Assembly: GCA_946885755.1 (NCBI GenBank)
Contig: CAMPHB010000023.1
Coordinates: 1 to 10,709, forward strand
DNA: 10,709 nt
Direction: 5' to 3'
From: an uncultured Methylophaga sp.
Lineage (GTDB): Bacteria; Pseudomonadota; Gammaproteobacteria; Nitrosococcales; Methylophagaceae
Positions 1 through 6,930 of this stretch are shown piece after piece. Made by a program: the position numbers and the translations under genes. Each line of letters opens with the position of its first letter. Position 1 is the first letter of the stretch. The notes beneath the pieces are model-generated. The model was not told where the DNA came from and searched no databases. It was given only the letters and a program-made list of their open reading frames with translations.

Positions 1-24
1 AATATACTTAAGCTCGATAAAAAG

Positions 25-56
25 ACCCGGTGTCGCAAGACACCGGGTTTTTTTTT
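25..56 (+). terminator. Intrinsic terminator of an upstream gene
   Basis: A perfect 10-bp stem (25-34 pairing with 39-48) closes on a GCAA tetraloop and runs into nine T residues. This is a very strong rho-independent terminator for a plus-strand transcript entering from outside the window. It lies about 60 bases before the MxaJ/XoxJ-family gene. A strong or partial terminator between a highly expressed dehydrogenase gene (mxaF or xoxF) and a following J gene would be a plausible reading, but the upstream gene is not visible. Confidence 0.93.
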
Positions 57-117
57 GAAACTGATATGATAAAAACGTTGTCAGAACAATTCCGACGTAA
101 ATAAAAAGGACCAGAGA

Positions 118-999
118 ATGAAGAAACAGCAGTGGACAATTTTATTATCAGGACTAATGGCTGCCACCATGGCGACCAGTGTTGCCGCAGAAGATCTGAA
201 ACCGTTAAAAGGCCAGGACGTTTTGCGGGTTTGTGCCGATAAAAATAATATGCCATATTCAAACGACAAACTCGAAGGCTTTGATAATAAAATTGCTGAA
301 ATGCTGGGAGAAGAGTTAGGCATTCCGGTTGAATATTACTGGTTCCCACAACGTATTGGTTTTTCACGAAACACGTTGAAGAAAGAGAACCCGGAAACAG
401 GCCATTATATGTGTGATGTGGCATTCAGCATGCCGGTATCGACTGATTTTGTGAAACCGACCAATGGCTACTATAAATCAATTGAAGCCATAGCCTATCG
501 TAGCGGCGAAGGTTACGAAATCAATAAACTGGCTGATTTAAAGCAAGTCGATGCAGAACATGGCCCGCTGAAAATTGGTTTGTTTGACCGGGCTTTAACA
601 ACTAAACAACTTTTGGAAATGGGCCTTGCTGACCGTATTCAGTATTATCAAATGATGACCGGTGACTGGGATACCAACGCCGGGCGCATTATTGAAGATT
701 TGGCTGCCGGTAAAGTCGATGTCGTCCCAATGTGGGGGCCGATTGCCGGTTACTATGCCAGCATTCAGGATGTCGATATTACCGTGCAACCATTAAATGA
801 ACTGGGTCAGTTGCATGTGTTTGAGTTCGGCATGGGTACCCGCTATGGTGAGCCACAATGGACGGCGTTGCTGAATAAGTTCATTGAAAAACGTCAGGAT
901 GATATTGATGCCATCATGGCGGAATATAATCTGCCATCGCTGGAAAATGTCAGCCCAACACCTGCCAAACCAGTACGTAAAGATGACGATGATGATTGA
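118..999 (+). CDS. MxaJ/XoxJ-family periplasmic solute-binding-like protein (methanol oxidation)
   Basis: A periplasmic protein with the fold of ABC-transporter substrate-binding proteins, found with PQQ-dependent alcohol dehydrogenases, where it is thought to help activate or assemble methanol dehydrogenase. The 293-residue product has a clear signal peptide (cleavage likely after Ala24 in SVAA-ED). Family-type motifs follow: LRVCADKNNMPYSN near residue 36, EGFDNKIAE, the WFPQRIGFSRNTL segment, a conserved CDV, and WGPIAGYYA. AAGG/GGA about 7 bases before ATG 118 supports the start. The WFPQR..F.RNTL segment resembles, from memory, the XoxJ-like branch more than classical MxaJ. No mxaG or mxaI follows, which fits that. 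The C terminus ends in an unusual acidic tail, KDDDDD. It stands as a single-gene unit between two terminators. The family is secure; XoxJ versus MxaJ is not. Confidence 0.88.
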   Translation: MKKQQWTILLSGLMAATMATSVAAEDLKPLKGQDVLRVCADKNNMPYSNDKLEGFDNKIAEMLGEELGIPVEYYWFPQRIGFSRNTLKKENPETGHYMCDVAFSMPVSTDFVKPTNGYYKSIEAIAYRSGEGYEINKLADLKQVDAEHGPLKIGLFDRALTTKQLLEMGLADRIQYYQMMTGDWDTNAGRIIEDLAAGKVDVVPMWGPIAGYYASIQDVDITVQPLNELGQLHVFEFGMGTRYGEPQWTALLNKFIEKRQDDIDAIMAEYNLPSLENVSPTPAKPVRKDDDDD

Positions 1000-1029
1000 T
1001 ATACGTTTGAGTGATTGATCTGATAATGC

Positions 1030-1070
1030 GGGGCGGCTACTTATAAAGTAGTTGCCCCGATTATTTTTTT
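1030..1070 (+). terminator. Terminator after the MxaJ/XoxJ-family gene
   Basis: A 12-bp stem (1030-1041 pairing with 1047-1058, with two G-T pairs) and a 5-base loop are followed by TTATTTTTTT. The T-tract is on the plus strand, so it ends the transcript of the J gene. The right arm and T-tract lie inside the last codons of the convergent DUF302 gene, whose stop codon begins the loop region. No T-tract follows the hairpin in the minus direction. Confidence 0.88.
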
Positions 1071-1511
1071 GAGGTTCTGATTAATTTTTTTAGCGAACTC
1101 TTGCTGGGCTTCGCTGCCTGCAGTTTCATCCATCAATCGAGTGCTGACCACAACACCCTCAGTTGTTTCGCGAACGGCAACATTACAAGGCATTTCATTT
1201 ATCAGGTCATCATTAATCAGCATCATTTCTCTGGCGTAAGTGATATTACAAAAGCTGACGATAGTCGATAGAGGGAAGTCCTCTTCACCGCGGTCTCTGA
1301 CGGCCTGACCAATATCGCTGCGATGAATAATCCGGTAATTGAACTCAGAAATCGCAATATCCAGATTTTGCATGGTTATAGCAAAATTATAAGGGCTGAT
1401 TGCCTGAAAACGTCGATCAGTATTAACGGGTTGGCAAGCGATAACAATAGCCAGTAAACCCGCCAGCAACAGTGGAATCTTTAAGCGCTTCACAATAGTC
1501 ATAGAGTACAT
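1041..1511 (-). CDS. DUF302-family lipoprotein
   Basis: Predicted lipoprotein of 156 residues with a DUF302-like domain; the family has no settled biochemical function. The N terminus has a basic start (KRLK), a hydrophobic stretch (residues 12-25) and a lipobox VIAC with the acylated Cys at 26. The DUF302 signature is visible as SFCN (Cys88) and, about 20 residues on, MPCNVAV (Cys109), followed by a VVVSTRLMD-like strand. The start is uncertain: ATG at 1511 or, three codons in, ATG at 1502; neither has a convincing ribosome-binding site. It is convergent with the MxaJ/XoxJ-family gene and divergent from the next gene across about 71 bases. Its 3' end overlaps the neighbour's terminator. Any link to methanol oxidation is inferred from position only. 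Confidence 0.78.
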   Translation of the reverse strand: MYSMTIVKRLKIPLLLAGLLAIVIACQPVNTDRRFQAISPYNFAITMQNLDIAISEFNYRIIHRSDIGQAVRDRGEEDFPLSTIVSFCNITYAREMMLINDDLINEMPCNVAVRETTEGVVVSTRLMDETAGSEAQQEFAKKINQNLKKIIGATTL

Positions 1512-1582
1512 GCTGTATTTTCGTTAAACTTAGCGATTAACAGAATAACATCAATTAAATTAGAGAGAAGTAGGGGGAAAGT

Positions 1583-2266
1583 GTGAAAAAATCAGGTTTC
1601 ACTATGATCTGGGCATTTTGTCTGACGCTGATAAGTGGCGCAGCGATGGCGATACCAGGCTATTCAGAAGTTAATAATGAATTATTCGATAAATCACACC
1701 TGAAGAATATCAATGAACCAGCAAAGCTGACTTATAACTACGAGAAAAAAAGCTACACCGAAGGTAATCGTGAAGATACCATCGAAATGATGGTAGACAA
1801 TATTCGTAACACCGGTCGCCGTGATATTAAATTTGTGTTTTTTACCGGCGAACACAACCGGCCATATCTGCCTATGGAAGATCAGCGTGGTAACGGCGTG
1901 TTTGTTTATTTTCTGGAATTTGATATCCATGAGATGGAACGCCGCACCGGCGGTGAGTGGCGTTATTTTCAGCGTAAAATCCGCTGGGCAATGGCCGACG
2001 GAGCTGATAAAAAAGAAGTTGAAATTGATTACAACGGCGAAAAAGTTAAAGCCGTGCAATATGTGATTCAACCCTATGTTGATGATCCCAAAAACAGTCG
2101 GTACAAACTGTACGCCGGCAAATATTATATTTTTACTTTGTCTGAAGAAATCCCCGGTGAGATTTACCAAATCAAAACCATCGTGCCGGATGGCTTGACC
2201 TGGGAACAAGGCGAGCCGGCTTTGATTGAAGAAACAGTAACCTTTGCCGGATATGAGCAACAGTAA
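1583..2266 (+). CDS. Exported protein of unknown function
   Basis: I do not recognise this 227-residue protein with certainty. It starts with GTG at 1583, preceded by an AGGGGGA ribosome-binding site 5 bases upstream. The N terminus is a typical Sec signal peptide (KK, hydrophobic core, AMA cleavage after residue 23). The mature part has no cysteine and is rich in Tyr, Glu and Lys. Distinctive segments are FFTGEHNRPYLPMED, FLEFDIHEMERRTGGEW and IQPYVDDP. No membrane segment follows the signal peptide, so a soluble periplasmic or secreted beta-rich protein is likely. It is followed after 21 bases by a terminator and then by a two-component system. Its position between a methanol-dehydrogenase accessory gene and a sensor kinase suggests a related periplasmic role, but this is inference. 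Confidence 0.8.
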   Translation: MKKSGFTMIWAFCLTLISGAAMAIPGYSEVNNELFDKSHLKNINEPAKLTYNYEKKSYTEGNREDTIEMMVDNIRNTGRRDIKFVFFTGEHNRPYLPMEDQRGNGVFVYFLEFDIHEMERRTGGEWRYFQRKIRWAMADGADKKEVEIDYNGEKVKAVQYVIQPYVDDPKNSRYKLYAGKYYIFTLSEEIPGEIYQIKTIVPDGLTWEQGEPALIEETVTFAGYEQQ

Positions 2267-2287
2267 ATCGATTAATCCACTGAAAAG

Positions 2288-2310
2288 CGGGCCAGATGGC
2301 CCGTTTTTTT
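2288..2310 (+). terminator. Terminator at the start of the kinase gene
   Basis: A 6-bp G/C-rich stem (2288-2293 pairing with 2298-2303) with an AGAT loop is followed by seven T residues. It ends the transcript of the exported-protein gene. The preferred kinase start codon at 2311 directly follows the T-tract, so kinase expression from the upstream promoter would need read-through. Confidence 0.85.
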
Positions 2311-3789
2311 ATGATGCGCCTATTCAAGCGGTTTAATAATATTCAGGGCTCGTTGCTGTTCCATGAATTGAGCTTTGTGCTGATTATTATGCTTACTGCC
2401 GGTTTGGGGGTCAGTTGGGTACTGGCCTGGCAGAATAACTCGCAGGAATCGCTGCGTTTGACAGCATTAAATACGCATATGCAACATGTCCGGGGAGATT
2501 TATATCGTCAGATAAAAGAAGTATTTGACGTTATTTTTCTCAATGATGACAGTGCAGAACAACAATATTTTGGTTACAGTCAGGCGATTAAGCATGAACT
2601 GAACCAGATGCAGTTGCTGGCAAGGTCAGAAAACGAGCAACAGCAGGTGCAAAGAATTGCCGATACCTATGATGCGTTTTATGCAGAAACACGAACCTAC
2701 ATAAACTCTGAAGATAATGAAGTAACTGAAAAACAGTTGTTGTTGCTGGATCAACCACTGGAGCAGTTTACCCTCAATGTGTTTGAAACGCTGTTTAATG
2801 ACTTTGAGCAATATTTGCAAAGTCGGCAATCGTTGTTGGCAGCTGCTCAACAACGCTGGCTATCACAAGTTTTCTGGATGGAGTTGCTGCCGATTTTATT
2901 GGCATTGGGGCTGTTGCTATGGTCCAGACACTTTGTAAAAAAACAGGTTTTGATGCCGCTGACAGACGTTATTGAAGGTGCGCGTCGTGTTGCGCAAGGT
3001 GAATGGCGATATGCATTAGCCGAACGTGGTGTTGCTGATTTACAGTATTTGACTGCGGCTATTAATCAGATGGCGACGGATCTTATCGATAATCACGATG
3101 ACCTTATCGAGGCACGTAAACAAGCCGAAATGGCCGATTTAATCCCATTGGTAGCCCATAATATCCGTAATCCACTGGCCGGTATCCGAGCCGCCGCTCA
3201 GGTCAGTCTTGATGAAAAAAACCTGCCGGTTTCGCAACAGCATTCGTTACAGGATATTATTGTGGCGGTTGATCGGCTGGAGCGCTGGGTTACCTCTTTA
3301 TTGATGTATCTGCACCCGCTGCAGGCGCAGTTCAGCGAAAATAAACTGACTGAATTGACTGACAATGCGTTGTCGCTGATCCAGATGCAGCTAACCGATA
3401 AACAACTGACGGTTCACCGTGAAGGCTGGCAGGCTGATATTCAGCCAGCGCAATTGGATGCAGATCTCATCGAACAAACATTATGTAATTTACTGCAAAA
3501 TGCGATTGAAGCGGCGCCCGATGGCAGCCAGCTGCAACTTCGTTATCAGCAAGTTAATGATGATGTCGTTATATTGGAAATTGATGATGCCGGACGTGGT
3601 ATTAACGCACAACTGATCTCCGCGGCCGATGCACAAAACAGTTCACGAAAACCGTTACACTACGGGTTGGGCCTGCCTTTTGCGCAGCGGGTGATGCAGC
3701 TGCATCATGGACAGTTAACACATATCGCTTTGCAGCCGGGAACTCGCGTGCGTTTGCAATTACCTGTCATTCAGCCGGAAACGGAATAA
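2311..3789 (+). CDS. Membrane-bound sensor histidine kinase
   Basis: Sensor kinase that should phosphorylate the regulator encoded 1 base downstream. Counting from ATG 2311 (492 residues): membrane helix 1 at about 20-40, a Gln-rich, probably helical periplasmic sensor region at 41-186, membrane helix 2 at about 187-206, and a HAMP linker. The dimerisation/phospho-acceptor box follows with AHNIRNPLAG (His283), then an ATPase domain with N-box LLQNAIEAA (Asn397), G1 box DDAGRGI (425-431) and G2 box YGLGLPFA (451-458). The residue after His283 is Asn, where HisKA kinases normally have Glu or Asp. The start is not certain: ATG 2311 or 2314 lie just after a terminator, and an in-frame ATG at 2296 lies inside its loop. 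None has a good ribosome-binding site. The ligand is unknown. Confidence 0.9.
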   Translation: MMRLFKRFNNIQGSLLFHELSFVLIIMLTAGLGVSWVLAWQNNSQESLRLTALNTHMQHVRGDLYRQIKEVFDVIFLNDDSAEQQYFGYSQAIKHELNQMQLLARSENEQQQVQRIADTYDAFYAETRTYINSEDNEVTEKQLLLLDQPLEQFTLNVFETLFNDFEQYLQSRQSLLAAAQQRWLSQVFWMELLPILLALGLLLWSRHFVKKQVLMPLTDVIEGARRVAQGEWRYALAERGVADLQYLTAAINQMATDLIDNHDDLIEARKQAEMADLIPLVAHNIRNPLAGIRAAAQVSLDEKNLPVSQQHSLQDIIVAVDRLERWVTSLLMYLHPLQAQFSENKLTELTDNALSLIQMQLTDKQLTVHREGWQADIQPAQLDADLIEQTLCNLLQNAIEAAPDGSQLQLRYQQVNDDVVILEIDDAGRGINAQLISAADAQNSSRKPLHYGLGLPFAQRVMQLHHGQLTHIALQPGTRVRLQLPVIQPETE

Positions 3790-3790
3790 C

Positions 3791-5161
3791 ATGCTTAATA
3801 TTCTGCTTATAGAAGATGAAAAACTATTTGCCAAATCGGTGTTGCGGCGATTGCAGGCCGCCGGTTATCAGGGGCAAATCGCTGCCAGCCTGGCAGACGC
3901 TGAGCTGTTGCTCAACAGTGCAGAATTTGATTTATTGCTACTGGATGTGCGTTTACCGGATGGCAGTGGACTGGACTTATTGAAGCAATTGCGCGAGCCG
4001 GAATCTGCATGGCAAAGTCTGCCGGTGGTGGTGATGACAGCTTACGGTGAGATAGATGACGCGGTTGCCGCAATGAAACTTGGCGCCGACGATTACCTGA
4101 AAAAACCCGTAGATCTGGATGATTTAATGCTGACCATAGACAAGGTCATGCAGAGCAAACGCTTGCGACAACAGCTGGATTTTTCAGCGATCCGTGGCCG
4201 CCAGGCCAATGAACCCGTGACACTGATTGGCAACAGTCCGGCGATTTGTCAGTTACGCGATGCGCTGCAACATCTGGCGGGCGTCATGGAGCACAATGAT
4301 GCAGGTTGTCCGGTGTTATTGTTAACCGGTGAAACCGGTACCGGCAAAGAGTTGGCGGCACGGTTGTTTCATCAATTGGGTAGTTGGCAGGAGCAGCCTT
4401 TTGTTCATGTCGACTGCAGTGCTTTACCGCAGGATACTGCCGAGGCCGAGTTGTTTGGTATGGCTGCTAACTTTCTGCCACACCCACATCCGGCGCGGCC
4501 GGGACTTATTGAAGTTGCTGAAAACGGCACGTTGTTGCTTGATGAAATCAGTGAACTGCCTTTGGCGTTACAGGCCAAATTACTCAATGTACTGGAGCGG
4601 CGGATGATCCGCCGGGTCGGTGATATTTCTGAGCGGCCGGTGCAGGCACATTTTATCGTGACCAGTAACTGTGATCTGGCGGCACTGGTTGCCGAGGGCA
4701 AGTTTCGCAATGATTTATATTACCGGCTGAACACGCTTGAACAACATTTACCGGCTTTGCGGGAACGACGGCAGGATATTGCCGAACTGGCACAGCATTT
4801 TATCGAATTATTCGCCCGTCGTTATCGGGTTACGCAGCCACGGCTGGATTTTGAAGCGATGCGGCAAATGCAGCAGTACAACTGGCCGGGTAATGTTCGC
4901 GAGTTGTGTCATGTGCTGGAAAGAGCGGTCATGCTGGCCAAACAAGATGTTATCAGCACAGCCGATTTGCTGTTGAAACCGTCCAGCGAAAAAATACCGT
5001 TATTGCCGGCTGCTTTGCAGGATATGACACTTGAGCAAATCGAAAAATATTTACTGTCGCAGACTTTGCAGGAAACCAGCGGCAATGTGTCTAAATCTGC
5101 ACGGCAGTTAGGTTTAAGCCGTATGGCGATGCGTTATCGCATGGAAAAATACGGTTTGTAA
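3791..5161 (+). CDS. NtrC-like response regulator without GAFTGA motif
   Basis: Transcription factor of 456 residues paired with the preceding kinase. The receiver domain (1-120) is complete: acidic pocket ED (8-9), phospho-acceptor Asp52, Thr83 and Lys105. The AAA+ domain has Walker A GETGTGKE (180-187), Walker B LLLDEI (248-253), FRNDLYYRLN (305-314) and WPGNVREL (365-372). A Fis-type helix-turn-helix ends the protein (about 431-456, GNVSKSARQLGLSRMAMRYR). The segment between ELFG (220-223) and Walker B has the normal length, but reads NFLPHP (227-232) where GAFTGA is expected. Since GAFTGA makes the sigma54 contact in the family, this regulator probably does not work with sigma54. It may act as a repressor or on sigma70 promoters, as known for some GAFTGA-less relatives such as TyrR or Rhodobacter NtrC. 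Its stop codon touches that of sspB on the other strand. Confidence 0.93.
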   Translation: MLNILLIEDEKLFAKSVLRRLQAAGYQGQIAASLADAELLLNSAEFDLLLLDVRLPDGSGLDLLKQLREPESAWQSLPVVVMTAYGEIDDAVAAMKLGADDYLKKPVDLDDLMLTIDKVMQSKRLRQQLDFSAIRGRQANEPVTLIGNSPAICQLRDALQHLAGVMEHNDAGCPVLLLTGETGTGKELAARLFHQLGSWQEQPFVHVDCSALPQDTAEAELFGMAANFLPHPHPARPGLIEVAENGTLLLDEISELPLALQAKLLNVLERRMIRRVGDISERPVQAHFIVTSNCDLAALVAEGKFRNDLYYRLNTLEQHLPALRERRQDIAELAQHFIELFARRYRVTQPRLDFEAMRQMQQYNWPGNVRELCHVLERAVMLAKQDVISTADLLLKPSSEKIPLLPAALQDMTLEQIEKYLLSQTLQETSGNVSKSARQLGLSRMAMRYRMEKYGL

Positions 5162-5554
5162 TTATTTGACGATTTTCAAGCTGGGCTTGCCATTATTCGG
5201 GACAGGTTTTGGCGTACTTGGCTCGGGAGGCGGCGGGCTGTCTTCAGGGAAAAACATACCTTCGTTGTTTTCCTTGCCATAAATAGCCTGCACCGCAATG
5301 ATGGGAATAAACAGATCCATCGCTTTGCCGGAAAAACGCGCTGAAAAACTAATCCAGTCATTATCCATTTGTAATTGGTGGATAGCATCCGGCGCCAGAT
5401 TCAGCACAATCCGGTTATCTTTGATGTATTCCTGTGGCACGGTAACGCCATCAATGCGGGTGTTGACGAGCAGATAGGGTGTGCAATGATTATCCAGAAT
5501 CCACTCGTAAATTGCGCGGATAAGATAAGGTTTTTGTGGTGTCATGCTGCTCAT
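5162..5554 (-). CDS. sspB: ClpXP protease specificity-enhancing factor SspB
   Basis: Adaptor that delivers ssrA-tagged and some other proteins to the ClpXP protease in the cytoplasm. The product (130 residues from ATG 5554) has the SspB core: PYLIRAIYEWILDN, VPQEYIKDNRIVLN, ISFSARFSGK and AIYGKEN. A Pro-rich linker (PPPPEPSTPKP) leads to the C-terminal ClpX-binding tail KPSLKIVK, the counterpart of the RPALRVVK end in E. coli. The linker is shorter than in E. coli SspB (about 165 residues in total). ATG 5554 overlaps the sspA stop by one base (TGATG), with AAGG about 9 bases upstream; TTG 5557 and ATG 5545 are alternatives. It is the last gene of the minus-strand cluster and no terminator is visible after it. 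Confidence 0.95.
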   Translation of the reverse strand: MSSMTPQKPYLIRAIYEWILDNHCTPYLLVNTRIDGVTVPQEYIKDNRIVLNLAPDAIHQLQMDNDWISFSARFSGKAMDLFIPIIAVQAIYGKENNEGMFFPEDSPPPPEPSTPKPVPNNGKPSLKIVK

Positions 5555-6168
5555 CAATGCATGCCTTCTTCTGCTGGCGTCAAACTGTCCTGAAATGCCG
5601 GACGGGCAAATAATCGCTTGGCATAACGGTCTATTGCCAAGGCTGATGGCGGCAGCTTAACGCCTAACGCGGGTAAACGCCACAAAAACGGCAGTAAAAA
5701 ACAATCCAGTAAACTGAGCTGCTGCCCAAAGGCAAATTCGCCCTCAGCCAGTAGCGGCGCCATAACCGTAATGTCTTCTTGTAAAGTTTGCCGAGCTTTG
5801 CGGGCACCACGTCCGTTCAATTGTGAGGCCAATGGCTGCCATGTGTTGCAAAGTTGCGTGAGCATCAGCCGCAACCGGGCACGATCTGCAGGAGAGGCTG
5901 GCATCAACGCAGGATGAGGATAACGTTCATCAAGATATTCAAGCATGATGCACGGGTCGTAGAGTGCAACATCCCGGTCAATCAGCGTCGGGCCATAAGC
6001 GTTGGGATTAATATCAGCAATAAACTCCGGCCATTCGCCAGCAGTTAAACAGACGTGATGGTACTCAACCCCTTTTTCGGCAAGCGCAAAACGAATTTGC
6101 TGGCCAAAAGGACAGTCGACCTCGCTGTATAACGTCAGCCGGGTTCGGCGTTCCGGATTATCCGACAT
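5554..6168 (-). CDS. sspA: Stringent starvation protein A (RNA polymerase-associated)
   Basis: SspA binds RNA polymerase and alters transcription under starvation and acid stress; it has a glutathione S-transferase fold without being a normal transferase. The 204-residue product shows the thioredoxin-like N-terminal part with CPFGQQIRFALAEKG (Cys19 at the start of helix 1), NPNAYGPTLIDRD (the cis-Pro segment) and the very typical CIMLEYLDERYPHPALMP. A helical C-terminal domain follows. The neighbouring sspB and the upstream bc1 operon are the standard gammaproteobacterial context, which excludes an ordinary GST. The gap to petC is 48 bases with no clear terminator, so co-transcription with petABC is possible. 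The ribosome-binding site is weak. Confidence 0.94.
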   Translation of the reverse strand: MSDNPERRTRLTLYSEVDCPFGQQIRFALAEKGVEYHHVCLTAGEWPEFIADINPNAYGPTLIDRDVALYDPCIMLEYLDERYPHPALMPASPADRARLRLMLTQLCNTWQPLASQLNGRGARKARQTLQEDITVMAPLLAEGEFAFGQQLSLLDCFLLPFLWRLPALGVKLPPSALAIDRYAKRLFARPAFQDSLTPAEEGMH

Positions 6169-6216
6169 GGCTGATAGCTGATACCGACATTTATGAGCAA
6201 AGCCTATTTAAGCTGT

Positions 6217-6930
6217 TCAGTGAACATCTTTCCAATAGGCCTTTTTCAGAGCCAGCGCGATCACAAAGAACAAAGCTAAATACAGCAATACCCATTTGCC
6301 GAGGGCTAAACGATCCAGTTTCGATGGTTCGCTGATATAAGCCAGGAAATTCACCAGATCGCCAACATATTGATCATACTGACGCGGTGTTAGCTGACCT
6401 TCTTCAGCCAGCGTTAACTCACCTGATGCGGCATCTTTTTTCAGAAAACCCTGTTGTTCCCAGAGGATATGCGGCATAGCAGCATTGACCAGAAACGGGT
6501 TATTGGTACCCATTGGCCGGCTATCATCCAGATAAAAATGACGCAGATAGCTGTACAGCCAGTCAGTTCCGCGGGCGCGGGCAATAACCGACAGATCCGG
6601 CGGGGTCACACCAAACCACTTTTTGGCATCTTCAGGACGCATGGCAACTTGCATGGTGTCACCGATTTTATCGGTGGTGAACATCAGGTTTTCCTTCACC
6701 TGCTCGTCACTCAGGCCCAGATCTTCGGCCATGCGGTTATAGCGCATAAATGATGCAGAATGGCAGCTCAGACAGTAGTTGGTAAAAATTTGTGCACCGC
6801 GCTGCAAGGATGCCTGATCTTTTAAATCAACTTCGAAGTGATCTACTTCCGCACCTGCAGATGCAGCCAGCAGCGGTGCAGAGCCAAAGCTGAATATTGC
6901 CGTCATGGCGGCTATCATTAACGCTTTCAT
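6217..6930 (-). CDS. petC: Cytochrome c1 of the bc1 complex
   Basis: Haem-c subunit of ubiquinol-cytochrome c reductase; it takes electrons from the Rieske centre and passes them to periplasmic carriers. The 237-residue product has a signal peptide (cleavage near residue 23-27), the haem motif CLSCH (53-57) followed by SASFMRYNR, and a probable axial Met152 in AAMPHILWEQQG. Other family segments are TPPDLSVIARARG and GDLVNFLAYISEP. One C-terminal membrane anchor (about residues 211-230) ends in a basic tail. Its ATG overlaps the petB stop by four bases (ATGA), indicating translational coupling. Confidence 0.97.
   Translation of the reverse strand: MKALMIAAMTAIFSFGSAPLLAASAGAEVDHFEVDLKDQASLQRGAQIFTNYCLSCHSASFMRYNRMAEDLGLSDEQVKENLMFTTDKIGDTMQVAMRPEDAKKWFGVTPPDLSVIARARGTDWLYSYLRHFYLDDSRPMGTNNPFLVNAAMPHILWEQQGFLKKDAASGELTLAEEGQLTPRQYDQYVGDLVNFLAYISEPSKLDRLALGKWVLLYLALFFVIALALKKAYWKDVH

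Noticed and set aside
8..424. 138-codon open frame on the minus strand over the J gene start
   Set aside because: It is antisense to the well-supported MxaJ/XoxJ-family gene, runs through the terminator at 25-56 and has no recognisable domain.
1694..2260. 188-codon open frame on the minus strand
   Set aside because: It lies wholly inside the exported-protein gene, which has a good ribosome-binding site and signal peptide. The antisense translation shows no family motif.
2296..2310. ATG 2296 as start of the histidine kinase
   Set aside because: It lies inside the terminator loop with no ribosome-binding site; ATG 2311 is preferred, though weakly supported itself.
4785..4805. TGGCAC sequence resembling a sigma54 -24 element
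   Set aside because: It lies inside the response-regulator coding region and the -12 GC element is missing at the right distance.
5554..6168. Ordinary glutathione S-transferase
   Set aside because: The YLDERYPHPALMP segment and the petABC-sspA-sspB order identify SspA.
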